This document shows positions 1-7,747 of a DNA stretch of 64,000 nucleotides, piece after piece. The position numbers and the translations under genes were made by a program. The notes under the pieces were generated by a model, which saw only the letters and a program-made list of their open reading frames with translations, searched no databases and had not been told where the DNA came from. The stretch spans positions 159,040-223,039 of the forward strand of contig NZ_CVSO01000002.1 in assembly GCF_001180105.1 (NCBI RefSeq). The letters are read 5' to 3'. Source of the stretch: Candidatus Pelagibacter communis (GTDB lineage Bacteria; Pseudomonadota; Alphaproteobacteria; Pelagibacterales; Pelagibacteraceae). Position 1 is the stretch's first letter. The number at the start of each line of letters is the position of its first letter.

Positions 1-35
1 ATCACTTCGAAATAATTTAATTTTACTATTAAATA

Positions 36-890
36 ATGAATTTATTTTTTTGTGGAGGAATAGCAAAATCGGGAACTACTTTGCTCCAAAGAATCTTAAA
101 TTTACATAATGATATTACTTGTGAGTCAGAAGATGATCTTAATTTTTTATTAGGAGAATTTATAAAAGTTCATAAGCTTTATAATTCAAGAATAAAAAAA
201 ATTGGAGAAAGAATAGGTTTAAAAGAAGTAAAAACTGTCAGTTCCAATGTTTATTTCAATGCTTTAATCAAAATAATTAATGGTATTGCTGAAGAAAGGA
301 GTGGAGATAAGAAATTTGTTGGAATTAGTGATAATAGCTTTTTATTAGAAAATTTTAATATTTTGAATAATCATTTCATAAATAGTAAATCGATAATAAT
401 TTTCAGAAATCCAATTGATAGAGCTATATCTTTATGGAATCATAATCATAGATTATACAAGAAAGAAAATGAATATGGTCATATCAAAGTTTTAGAAATT
501 GATGGCAAATTAGATCTTGATAAATTTGTTATATACAAATCTAATTTGTGGAACACTCAAGTAAAAAAAATTTTTGAGAAAATTAAAAAAAAGGATGAAA
601 ATTTGCTATTCATAACATATGAATTATTATGCACAAAAAAATCAGATGTTGTTAAAAAAATTTTTGATTTTATTGGTTGTAAATATGATAACTCAACTAT
701 AAATAACATATTAGAAAATACGACATTAGAAAATTTTAAAGCTAAAAGCTCTTACCCAGAATTTTACGATAAAGGGAGTTTGAATTTTGGAGAAAATTTT
801 TTAAATTCAGAAACTATAAAAAAATCAATTGAATTATCAAGAGAGAGCTTAGATTTACTTAATATTAAAATTCCAGATAAATTTAAATAA
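36..890 (+). CDS. Sulfotransferase family protein
   Basis: A 284-residue protein with the two hallmarks of PAPS-dependent sulfotransferases. An N-terminal phosphosulfate-binding loop with residues AKSGTTLL lies at about 10-17, and a 3'-phosphate-binding segment, FRNPIDRAISLW, at about 123-135. The family moves sulfate from PAPS to a hydroxyl of a carbohydrate, lipid or protein; the acceptor cannot be read from the sequence. No signal peptide or membrane segment is seen, so it is probably cytoplasmic. It is the first complete gene of the window and precedes tRNA-Met and a deoxysugar cluster, which suggests, by inference only, a role in decorating a surface glycan. Size is normal for bacterial members. 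Confidence 0.85.
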   Translation: MNLFFCGGIAKSGTTLLQRILNLHNDITCESEDDLNFLLGEFIKVHKLYNSRIKKIGERIGLKEVKTVSSNVYFNALIKIINGIAEERSGDKKFVGISDNSFLLENFNILNNHFINSKSIIIFRNPIDRAISLWNHNHRLYKKENEYGHIKVLEIDGKLDLDKFVIYKSNLWNTQVKKIFEKIKKKDENLLFITYELLCTKKSDVVKKIFDFIGCKYDNSTINNILENTTLENFKAKSSYPEFYDKGSLNFGENFLNSETIKKSIELSRESLDLLNIKIPDKFK

Positions 891-907
891 TTGAAATATT
901 GAGTTGT

Positions 908-936
908 TTGCAACAAAAAAATAAAAGTGTTATAAA
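908..936 (+). promoter_or_regulatory. Probable sigma-70 promoter of tRNA-Met
   Basis: TTGCAA at 908-913 and TATAAA at 931-936 are separated by 17 bases and sit 17 bases upstream of the tRNA. The predicted start of transcription, near 943, leaves a short 5' leader. The match is by eye against the sigma-70 consensus in an AT-rich genome, so chance is possible. Confidence 0.45.
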
Positions 937-952
937 TCAACAATAATTTAAT

Positions 953-1029
953 GGCGGGGTAGCTCAGTTGGTTAGAGCGCGGGACTCATAAGCCCGAGGT
1001 CAGTGGTTCGATCCCACTTCCCGCTACCA
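953..1029 (+). tRNA. tRNA-Met (CAT anticodon), elongator-like
   Basis: A 77-base cloverleaf with encoded CCA. The acceptor stem pairs GGCGGGG with TCCCGCT (two G-U pairs), the D stem is GCTC/GAGC, the anticodon loop is CTCATAA, and the T stem AGTGG/CCACT closes the loop TTCGATC. The fully paired first acceptor position is not the mismatch expected of initiator tRNA, so an elongator Met tRNA is most likely. A tRNA-Ile with a modified CAT anticodon cannot be formally excluded. The last anticodon-stem pair (31-39) reads A against G, a mismatch. Confidence 0.93.
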
Positions 1030-1032
1030 TTA

Positions 1033-1740
1033 TTAAAAAAGTTTTTTAAATCTTCTGATATTCATCGTTGAGTTTAATGGAAGATTACTAGTTGCTTTTT
1101 TTAAGATTTTTTTTTTAACTTTTTTATTATTTTTCTTTGCAAAACTATAAACAGATTGTACAGGACCACCAATATTAATTATCCCTTTTTTATTTATAAG
1201 CTTAAAAAAAACTTTTGCCAAATCCTCATGAAACATAAAATTTGTTTTAAGATTTGTGAAGGCATAACTATGTATAAATGGTTTTTCGGTCATACAAATT
1301 CTAAGTATTAGAGAATTTTTGTACATTTGAACTGCTGCTTCACCACCCAGTTTAGACCAACCATAATTATTAAAAGGTAGCATAGCACTGTTTTCATCAT
1401 AATTTCCTTTTTTAGCTGGATACACGTAGTTAGTGGAAAAATAAATTAATTTAATTTTTTTTTCACTACAGGCCTTAACTACATTGCATGTTCCAATGAT
1501 ATTTGTATCAATACTCCTAGTAATTTCTTTTTCATGAATACTCATTGGTCTAGACAAAGCCGCTGCATGAACAAAATATTTTGGCCTGTGTTTAATCAAA
1601 TATTTTGCAGTTTTCTCAAAATTTGTAACATCTAGTTCTTTAGAGGTAGGAAATAAGATATTTTTATCATTGTATATATCTCTAAGTACTTTACCGAATC
1701 TTCCAGATCCACCAGTAAATACTATTTTGTAATTTTTCAT
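1033..1740 (-). CDS. NAD(P)-dependent sugar reductase/epimerase, RmlD-like
   Basis: A 235-residue extended short-chain dehydrogenase. The nucleotide-binding glycine motif GGSGRFG lies at residues 10-16, a Ser-Thr pair at 102-103, and the catalytic Tyr-x-x-x-Lys is YGWSK at 126-130. It is shorter than classical dTDP-4-dehydrorhamnose reductase (about 290-300 residues) and its C-terminal substrate domain is reduced. It is the last gene of a minus-strand cluster after rfbB, rfbA, rfbC and a sugar C-methyltransferase, overlapping the latter by four bases. The likely role is the final 4-keto reduction of a dTDP-deoxysugar, the place RmlD takes in rhamnose synthesis. An epimerase role is possible. 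Confidence 0.75.
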   Translation of the reverse strand: MKNYKIVFTGGSGRFGKVLRDIYNDKNILFPTSKELDVTNFEKTAKYLIKHRPKYFVHAAALSRPMSIHEKEITRSIDTNIIGTCNVVKACSEKKIKLIYFSTNYVYPAKKGNYDENSAMLPFNNYGWSKLGGEAAVQMYKNSLILRICMTEKPFIHSYAFTNLKTNFMFHEDLAKVFFKLINKKGIINIGGPVQSVYSFAKKNNKKVKKKILKKATSNLPLNSTMNIRRFKKLF

Positions 1741-2915
1741 CTAATTATCCTTGGTGTAGGTGTGTGCGTAATAAACCTTGTACCATTTTTAATGAATTTT
1801 TTCTCCTTCTTTAAAATTTCATTTTTAAAATTCCAAGCTCCTAAAAAGACATAGTGAATATCTTTGAGCGAATTTTTGTTATATTTTTTAATTTTAATTT
1901 TTACACCAGGCAAATATTTGTTTATTTTTTCTGGAGTAACATCTAAAAAATAATCAATAATGGAACTATTTATTTTGCAATAATTTAATATTGTTACTGA
2001 TTTGGCTGTTGCACCATACCCAATAATTTTTTTTCCAGATTTTTTGATTTCTTTTAATATTTTAATTAATCTTATTTTCGAATTTTTTATTCTTTTAGCA
2101 AAATTTACATATGTTTTTAATTTATGCAAAGAAAATTTCATTTCTTCTCTTCTTAGGTTTTCAACAGACTTATCAATTTTTATTTTACTTTGATCTTTAC
2201 AAATGAAATATCTGTTTGAGCCACCATGAACTTTTATCTTGTCAACTTTAAATATTCTAAGTTTATGTTTTTTGAGGAATTTGGACAATGCAATTAGTGA
2301 AAACACGTATATGTGTTCGTTATAAAACTGATCGTAAGTATTCTTCTTTATACACTCCAAGAGAGATGGGTCTTCCATTATAATTATACCATCAGTCTCT
2401 AAAATATTTTTAATTGCAGAAAAAACATTATCTAAATTTTTAATGTGAGTAATAGTATTTGCCGAGTAAACAATATCGAATTTTCCATATTTTAGTTTGA
2501 TTTTATTAGAAAGTTTTGTATTCCAGTACTCTGAAATTACGTTAATTTTTTTTTTTCTTGCTAAATTTGCGATATTTTTACAAGGCTCAATTCCTAAAGA
2601 ACAATTGTTATCAAAATTTTTCAAAAAAGCTCCATCATTACATCCTATTTCTAAAATCTTTTTATTTTTATATTTCTTTTTTAGTTTATTTGATAATTTT
2701 AAAAAACTATCTTTCATTGTTTCTGACATTGAAGATCTGTAAGGATAAGTGTCATTAAACATTTTTTTACTTGAAAAAGTTTTTTTAATAGAAACAATTT
2801 TTGTTTTAACATTAAAATCTAGAAGTAATCTAAATTTTGTTTCGTGTTTTTTTATTTGATTAAAGTTTAAGTATTTATTAGCCAAAGGTTGAAGCCCTAA
2901 ATCTAGAAAAATCAT
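1737..2915 (-). CDS. Sugar C-methyltransferase (NDP-deoxysugar), N-terminally short
   Basis: A 392-residue SAM-dependent methyltransferase. Motif I, EIGCNDG, lies at about 89-95, and a C-terminal Rossmann-like part containing GYGATAKS (around 300) is typical of the C-methyltransferase C-terminal domain in branched deoxysugar enzymes such as TylC3. The N terminus begins at the segment DLGLQPLANKYL, which in the family normally follows a Cys-rich zinc site. That zinc site is absent here, and an in-frame TAA 15 bases above the ATG rules out an upstream extension. It lies directly after rfbC and before the reductase, implying that the dTDP-4-keto sugar is C-methylated before reduction. The acceptor carbon is unknown. 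Confidence 0.8.
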   Translation of the reverse strand: MIFLDLGLQPLANKYLNFNQIKKHETKFRLLLDFNVKTKIVSIKKTFSSKKMFNDTYPYRSSMSETMKDSFLKLSNKLKKKYKNKKILEIGCNDGAFLKNFDNNCSLGIEPCKNIANLARKKKINVISEYWNTKLSNKIKLKYGKFDIVYSANTITHIKNLDNVFSAIKNILETDGIIIMEDPSLLECIKKNTYDQFYNEHIYVFSLIALSKFLKKHKLRIFKVDKIKVHGGSNRYFICKDQSKIKIDKSVENLRREEMKFSLHKLKTYVNFAKRIKNSKIRLIKILKEIKKSGKKIIGYGATAKSVTILNYCKINSSIIDYFLDVTPEKINKYLPGVKIKIKKYNKNSLKDIHYVFLGAWNFKNEILKKEKKFIKNGTRFITHTPTPRIIR

Positions 2916-2916
2916 T

Positions 2917-3441
2917 TTATCTTCTTTTTAAATATTCACTTACAAAGATTGCTTTTTTATCTTTTTTGGAAAGTATAGGTTTATTTATACCCCATTTAAT
3001 TTTTAATTTTTTATCGTTCCATCTAATTGAAACTTCACTATTTTTGTCTCTATAGTTACTGCAGCTGTAAGTTACAATATTTTCTTTGTCTAAACCAAGA
3101 AAACCATGAGCAAAACCTTTTGGTATGAAAAATGATTTAGAATTTTTTTCACTAATTATTATCTTATGATACTTACCAAAAGTTTGTGAATTTTTTCTTA
3201 AATCAACAGCCACATCTAAAATCTTTCCTTTTAAACAAGTTATCAGTTTATCTTGAGATTTTTTAGTTTGTAAATGTAGGCCCCTTAAAACATTTTTTTT
3301 TGACTTAGATGTGATTGAGAAAAGCATTTTTTTATTAAAATAATTTTCCTTAAAAGTCTCTTTAAGCCATCCTCTTTTGTCAGTGAATTTTTTCCCTTGT
3401 AAAATAAAAAGACCTTTTATTTTAGTTTTTATCTTTTTCAT
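2917..3441 (-). CDS. rfbC: dTDP-4-dehydrorhamnose 3,5-epimerase
   Basis: A 174-residue cupin of the RmlC family, close to the usual 180. The catalytic histidine motif RGLHLQ is at 53-58 (His56), followed by the conserved segment around DVAVDLRKNSQTFGKY and the FFIPKGFAHGF motif. It epimerises C3 and/or C5 of dTDP-4-keto-6-deoxyglucose. It sits five bases after rfbA and one base before the C-methyltransferase, so one transcript probably carries all five sugar genes. With a C-methyltransferase next to it, the enzyme may be a 3- or 5-epimerase in branched-sugar synthesis rather than strictly the rhamnose enzyme. Confidence 0.92.
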   Translation of the reverse strand: MKKIKTKIKGLFILQGKKFTDKRGWLKETFKENYFNKKMLFSITSKSKKNVLRGLHLQTKKSQDKLITCLKGKILDVAVDLRKNSQTFGKYHKIIISEKNSKSFFIPKGFAHGFLGLDKENIVTYSCSNYRDKNSEVSIRWNDKKLKIKWGINKPILSKKDKKAIFVSEYLKRR

Positions 3442-3446
3442 TAAGC

Positions 3447-4313
3447 TTAAATTAATCTTCTAAGATAATTTGAATAATCGCAATTTCCATAAAATTTTAT
3501 CGAGTCAACAACATTTTTTCTTGAAATCCACTTATTGTTAAGTGCTATTTCTTCTAAGCATGCTATTTTAAATCCCTGTCTATTCTCAATTGCGGATACA
3601 AAAGCACTAGTTTTGTAAAAATCATCTATCGACCCAGTGTCCAGCCATGCTCCGCCTCTTCCCAATAAATCTGAAGATAATTGTTTTTTCTTACGATAAA
3701 TATTTAGCAAATCAGTGATTTCTAATTCTTTTCTCTTAGAAGGTTTCAATTTTTTAGAATATTCTACTACTTTACTATCAAAAAAATATAGACCTGTTAT
3801 CGCTAGGTCAGAAATAAATTTCTTAGGTTTTTCCTTTATCAAGCTTATTTTTCCTAAATTATTTGTTTTAGCTACACCAAATAACTCAGGTTTAAGAACT
3901 TTATGCAATATTACTTTTGCTCCCTTTTTTAACTTAGTGCAGTTAATTAATTTAGCTGTTAAGTTTTGACCATAAAAAAAATTGTCACCGAGTATTAAAG
4001 CAACATTTTTGTTGTCAATAAATTTTTCACCAAGCAAAAAAGCATCGGGTAACCCTCTTGGTTGTGATTGTTCTTTATAACTTATCTTTATTCCTAAATT
4101 ATTTCCATTTGGTAAAATTTTTTTATACTGATTAAGTTGTCCTTTATTAACAATAATTAATATATCTTTTATTTTAGCTAGCATCAAAATTGAAAGTGGA
4201 TAGAAAATTAGTGGTTTATCGTAAATTGGAAGTAATTGTTTATTGACTGCTTTTGTTAAAGGACTCATTCGAGTACCCATACCACCAGCTAAAATAATTG
4301 CTTTATTTATCAT
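3447..4313 (-). CDS. rfbA: Glucose-1-phosphate thymidylyltransferase
   Basis: A 288-residue nucleotidyltransferase. The N-terminal nucleotide-binding loop LAGGMGTRMSPLT is at about residues 8-20, and KQLLPIYDKPLI and GGAWLDTGS match RmlA enzymes. It makes dTDP-glucose from dTTP and glucose-1-phosphate, the entry step to dTDP-deoxysugars. Length is typical (about 290). Its start overlaps the end of rfbB by four bases (ATGA type), consistent with translational coupling. The cluster supplies activated sugar to glycosyltransferases such as the one divergently encoded at 5383. Confidence 0.95.
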   Translation of the reverse strand: MINKAIILAGGMGTRMSPLTKAVNKQLLPIYDKPLIFYPLSILMLAKIKDILIIVNKGQLNQYKKILPNGNNLGIKISYKEQSQPRGLPDAFLLGEKFIDNKNVALILGDNFFYGQNLTAKLINCTKLKKGAKVILHKVLKPELFGVAKTNNLGKISLIKEKPKKFISDLAITGLYFFDSKVVEYSKKLKPSKRKELEITDLLNIYRKKKQLSSDLLGRGGAWLDTGSIDDFYKTSAFVSAIENRQGFKIACLEEIALNNKWISRKNVVDSIKFYGNCDYSNYLRRLI

Positions 4314-5332
4314 TTAACAACCCCAAGTCTTCTTGTGATATCCTTTTTTTTTAAAGTTGTATAGTATTTCATATTTTTGAAATACCAATTAAATGTATTT
4401 TCTAAACCTTTTTTAAGATTTATTTTCGATTTCCATTTAAGTCTTTTAAAAATTTTTTTACTATCTAAAGCGTATCTGACATCATGACCAGGCCTATCTT
4501 TAACAAACTTTATCTTTACTTTTTTACCTAATTTAGTTTTTTTCTTAGCAATATTTATTAATAGTTTTGCAATATCTAAATTGCTTCTATTTATGTTAGA
4601 TCCGATATTATAGAATTGACCTTTAGCTCCATTTTTAAATACTTTGAACAAAGCCTCACAATGATCATCTACAAATATCCACTCTCTTGAATTTTTTCCC
4701 TTTCCGTATAGAGGAAGCGGTTTGTTCTTAATTATATTGTAAATTAATTTTGGTATCAGTTTTTCAGGATGTTGGTGAGGCCCGTAGTTATTTGAACAGT
4801 TAGTAATCATTGCATTAAGTTTAAAAGTCCTTACGTAAGAATATACCAGATGATCTGACGATGCCTTTGATGCAGCATAGGGTGAGCTTGGTTTGTAAGG
4901 ATCATTTTCTTTACTTCTTCCTTTTAATACATCGCCATAAACTTCATCAGTTGAAATATGAATTAGTTTAGATTTTTTATTTTTCTTTGTAAATTCTCTG
5001 AATTCTTCAAGTAAATTAAATACTCCAACTATATTACTTTTTATAAACTCAGCAGGCCCATCAATAGATCTATCAACGTGAGTTTCTGCCGCTAAATTAA
5101 ACACCGCAATAGGTTTATGTAAGTTTAAAACTTTTCTTAATTTAGATCTGTTATTAATGTCTAATTTAATAAATTTATAATTCTTCTTGTTAAAGAAATC
5201 TCTAGTGTTGTAAAAGTTTGAGGCATAATTAACTTTATCAACATTAATTACAAAATAGTTTTTTTTAATTAATAACTTAGCTAGATTACTGCCAATAAAT
5301 CCCAAACCTCCAGTTACAATTATTTTTTTCAT
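4310..5332 (-). CDS. rfbB: dTDP-glucose 4,6-dehydratase
   Basis: A 340-residue extended short-chain dehydrogenase. The NAD-binding motif GGLGFIGS is at 8-15, the catalytic Thr-Asp-Glu at 128-130, the Tyr-x-x-x-Lys at 152-156 (YAASK), and the family signature AAETHVDRSIDGP around residue 81. It converts dTDP-glucose to dTDP-4-keto-6-deoxyglucose. It is the first gene of the minus-strand sugar operon and faces a glycosyltransferase across a 50-base divergent promoter region. All catalytic residues that can be checked are present. Confidence 0.95.
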   Translation of the reverse strand: MKKIIVTGGLGFIGSNLAKLLIKKNYFVINVDKVNYASNFYNTRDFFNKKNYKFIKLDINNRSKLRKVLNLHKPIAVFNLAAETHVDRSIDGPAEFIKSNIVGVFNLLEEFREFTKKNKKSKLIHISTDEVYGDVLKGRSKENDPYKPSSPYAASKASSDHLVYSYVRTFKLNAMITNCSNNYGPHQHPEKLIPKLIYNIIKNKPLPLYGKGKNSREWIFVDDHCEALFKVFKNGAKGQFYNIGSNINRSNLDIAKLLINIAKKKTKLGKKVKIKFVKDRPGHDVRYALDSKKIFKRLKWKSKINLKKGLENTFNWYFKNMKYYTTLKKKDITRRLGVVK

Positions 5333-5343
5333 TACTTTTTTTT

Positions 5344-5373
5344 TTTACAACAATAGTTATTTTAAGTATACTT
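5344..5373. promoter_or_regulatory. Divergent promoter with palindromic -10 between rfbB and glycosyltransferase
   Basis: On the plus strand TTTACA (5344-5349) and TATACT (5367-5372) are 17 bases apart. The -10 lies within the perfect 10-base palindrome AAGTATACTT (5364-5373), so the minus strand also carries TATACT at 5370-5365, reading towards rfbB. The plus-strand start would fall near 5379, only about four bases before the ATG at 5383, and no Shine-Dalgarno sequence is seen there. Confidence 0.45.
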
Positions 5374-5382
5374 CATTCTTAC

Positions 5383-6309
5383 ATGGAATTCACAAGTAAT
5401 AACCTTACCTTTGTAATAGTCACCTTTAACAGTAGAAAAGTAATCTATGATTGTCTAAATTCTCTACCAAAAGATTTTCATAAATTAATAATTGAAAATT
5501 CATCAGACAAAGAATTAAAAAAAGAATTAGAGCAAAATTATGTTAACACGAAAGTAATTTTATCAACTAATATAGGGATGGGCGCTGGAAATAACATTGG
5601 AATTGCTAGTTCTAAAACAAAATTTGTGTATGTTTTAAACCCCGATGTAAAATTTAGCAAAGATACATTTGGACTTTTAAATGACTCAATTTCAAGATTA
5701 AACGACTTTGCTATAATTTCACCAATTTCAGACAATCCAAAATTTCCAAATTATAAAGAGGAGATAAATATACCTTATATGAAAATGTCATCTGTAGATG
5801 AAGGCCCTAAGATAATTAGTCTTGAAAAAGAACAGCAAGAGCAAAAGTCAGCAGGATTAATTAGAGTAAAAGAGATTGATGGTTTTTCTATGATTTTAAA
5901 TAAAGACTATTTTGCTGATAATATCTTTTTTGATGAAAAATTTTTTATGTATTTAGAAAATGTAGATTTATGTTTAAGAGCAATGGAAAATAATGGAAAA
6001 ATGTTTATTGTAAAGAATTCAAAGATTAATCACTTAGGAGCTAAAGCAGTTGATGATAAGTATAATGATGAAATAGAGCTTTCCAGAAATTGGCATTGGA
6101 TGTGGTCTAAATTCTATTTCAATAAAAAACATCGAGGAATTTTTGTTTCGACTTTATTAGGATTAAATAATTTATTAACAAATCTACTAAAATATTCTTT
6201 GTATACTCTTATTTTTAATAAAAAAAAAAATATTTATAAAATGAGAATGTTGGGTATTTTTAATGCTTTGATGGGCAGGAATTCTTGGTTTAGACCAAAA
6301 TTAAATTAA
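5383..6309 (+). CDS. Family 2 glycosyltransferase, rhamnosyltransferase-like
   Basis: A 308-residue GT-A fold enzyme. It starts with FVIVTFNSRKVIYDCLNSL, has the donor-binding segment NPDVKF where a DxD-like acidic motif is expected, and carries the acceptor-site region GFSMILNK followed by FFMYLENVDLCLR, typical of rhamnosyltransferases of the WbbL type. It probably transfers a deoxysugar onto a lipid-linked or LPS oligosaccharide at the inner membrane face. It is transcribed divergently from the dTDP-sugar operon, which fits use of that sugar as donor. The C terminus has a short hydrophobic stretch (around 265-280) that may associate with the membrane. Confidence 0.85.
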   Translation: MEFTSNNLTFVIVTFNSRKVIYDCLNSLPKDFHKLIIENSSDKELKKELEQNYVNTKVILSTNIGMGAGNNIGIASSKTKFVYVLNPDVKFSKDTFGLLNDSISRLNDFAIISPISDNPKFPNYKEEINIPYMKMSSVDEGPKIISLEKEQQEQKSAGLIRVKEIDGFSMILNKDYFADNIFFDEKFFMYLENVDLCLRAMENNGKMFIVKNSKINHLGAKAVDDKYNDEIELSRNWHWMWSKFYFNKKHRGIFVSTLLGLNNLLTNLLKYSLYTLIFNKKKNIYKMRMLGIFNALMGRNSWFRPKLN

Positions 6310-6833
6310 TGGCCAGGGAATTCAATTAAATTTTCAACTTTAAAACCTTTTTCTATCAATTTATCAGAACCACCTAAATCAAATAAGTTTATAACAAAAA
6401 TAAACGCTCCAACTTTTCCTTTTGAGATTTCAATAAGTCTCGAAGCTGCTTCAGCTGTTCCACCGGTAGCAATTAAATCATCAATTATTAAAACAGTGTC
6501 ATTTTCATTTACCGAGTCTTTATGGACCTCAATAGTTGCAGTTCCATACTCTAATTCAAAATCAATAGAGTGAGTTTCAGCAGGTAATTTATTTTTTTTT
6601 CTTAACATTATAAAAGGTTTTTTGAGAATATATGAAACAGCAGATGCAAATACGAAACCTCTTGATTCAATTGCTGCAATCTTATTAAATTTAAATTTTT
6701 TTGATCTTTCAACTATTTGATTAATTGTTTCTTCAAAAGCTTTTTCATCTTTTATTAAAGTTGTAATATCTCTAAACAAAATACCCTTCTTAGGATAGTC
6801 AGGTATAGATCTAATAAATTTTTTTAAGTCCAT
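6306..6833 (-). CDS. apt: Adenine phosphoribosyltransferase
   Basis: A 175-residue purine phosphoribosyltransferase of normal length. The PRPP-binding motif VLIIDDLIATGGTAEA lies at about 113-128, and AAIESRGFVFASAVSY is the Apt-specific N-terminal segment. It converts adenine and PRPP to AMP. It is divergent from mtnP, the phosphorylase that releases adenine from methylthioadenosine, so the two genes across the 41-base intergenic region handle consecutive steps of the same salvage route. Its 3' end overlaps the convergent glycosyltransferase gene by four bases. Confidence 0.95.
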   Translation of the reverse strand: MDLKKFIRSIPDYPKKGILFRDITTLIKDEKAFEETINQIVERSKKFKFNKIAAIESRGFVFASAVSYILKKPFIMLRKKNKLPAETHSIDFELEYGTATIEVHKDSVNENDTVLIIDDLIATGGTAEAASRLIEISKGKVGAFIFVINLFDLGGSDKLIEKGFKVENLIEFPGH

Positions 6834-6874
6834 TTAAATTTGTGTTATATTATTAAATAAACTATCTTTTGAAT

Positions 6875-7747
6875 ATGGCAAACAATAAATTAGCAATTAT
6901 AGGTGGAAGTGGATTGTATGATGTTGAGGAATTTAAAGATAGAGAGTTATTAGACTTACATACTCCTTGGGGAAAACCTTCAGATAAAATTTTAAAAACA
7001 AATTATAAAAGTAAAGAAGTTTACTTCTTACCAAGACATGGAAGAGGTCACTTTATAAATCCATCTAATATCAATTTTAGAGCTAATATTGACGCTCTCA
7101 AACAACTTGGTGTCACTGATATTATTTCTATTTCAGCTGTAGGATCTCTTAAAGAAAATTTACCACCAGGTAAATTTGTGATTGTAGACCAATTTATTGA
7201 TAGAACATTTGCAAGAAATAAAACTTTTTTTGAAGACGAAATTGTAGCCCATGTATCAATGGCACATCCAACATCAACTGGATTAATGAATGCATGTGAA
7301 AAAGCTATCAAAAAAGAAAAAATAGATTTTCAGAGAGGTGGGACCTATGTAGTAATGGAAGGGCCACAGTTTTCAACGTTGGCAGAGTCAAATTTATATA
7401 GATCTTGGAAAGCAGATGTAATTGGAATGACTAACATGCCTGAGGCAAAATTAGCTAGAGAAGCAGAAATAAGATATGCCTCAGTTTCAATGGTTACAGA
7501 TTATGATTGCTGGCATCCAGATCATGAAAACGTTGATGTTCAACAAGTTATTAAAGTTCTTTTAGGTAATGCTGCAAAAGCAAAGAATATGATTAAAAAT
7601 CTAATAGAAAATTTTGAAAAACATATTGATCCTAAAGATCCAACTAATAATTGTTTAGATGTAGCTATTATTACAGCACCGGAAAAAAGAACACAAAAAA
7701 CTATAGACAAATTAAAAACAGTTGCTGGAAGAGTTTTAAATAAATGA
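6875..7747 (+). CDS. mtnP: S-methyl-5'-thioadenosine phosphorylase
   Basis: About 290 residues, purine nucleoside phosphorylase family 2. Seen are the phosphate-binding N terminus IIGGSGLYDVEEF, the PRHGRGH motif, MEGPQFSTLAES, and the substrate region MTNMPEAKLAREAEI followed by MVTDYDCW. It splits methylthioadenosine (MTA) with phosphate into adenine and 5-methylthioribose-1-phosphate. The ATG at 6875 (MANNKLAII) is chosen over an in-frame TTG at 6869 because conserved sequence begins right after it. It is followed by mtnA with a four-base overlap. MTA is the by-product of the spermidine synthase encoded at the end of this operon, and adenine feeds the divergent apt. Confidence 0.95.
   Translation: MANNKLAIIGGSGLYDVEEFKDRELLDLHTPWGKPSDKILKTNYKSKEVYFLPRHGRGHFINPSNINFRANIDALKQLGVTDIISISAVGSLKENLPPGKFVIVDQFIDRTFARNKTFFEDEIVAHVSMAHPTSTGLMNACEKAIKKEKIDFQRGGTYVVMEGPQFSTLAESNLYRSWKADVIGMTNMPEAKLAREAEIRYASVSMVTDYDCWHPDHENVDVQQVIKVLLGNAAKAKNMIKNLIENFEKHIDPKDPTNNCLDVAIITAPEKRTQKTIDKLKTVAGRVLNK

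Noticed and set aside
891..930. GTTG-TTTG-CAAC followed by a run of A as a terminator of the sulfotransferase gene.
   Set aside because: The stem has only four pairs and is followed by A, not T, on the coding strand, so it would not terminate plus-strand transcription. The same bases serve better as the -35 region of the tRNA promoter.
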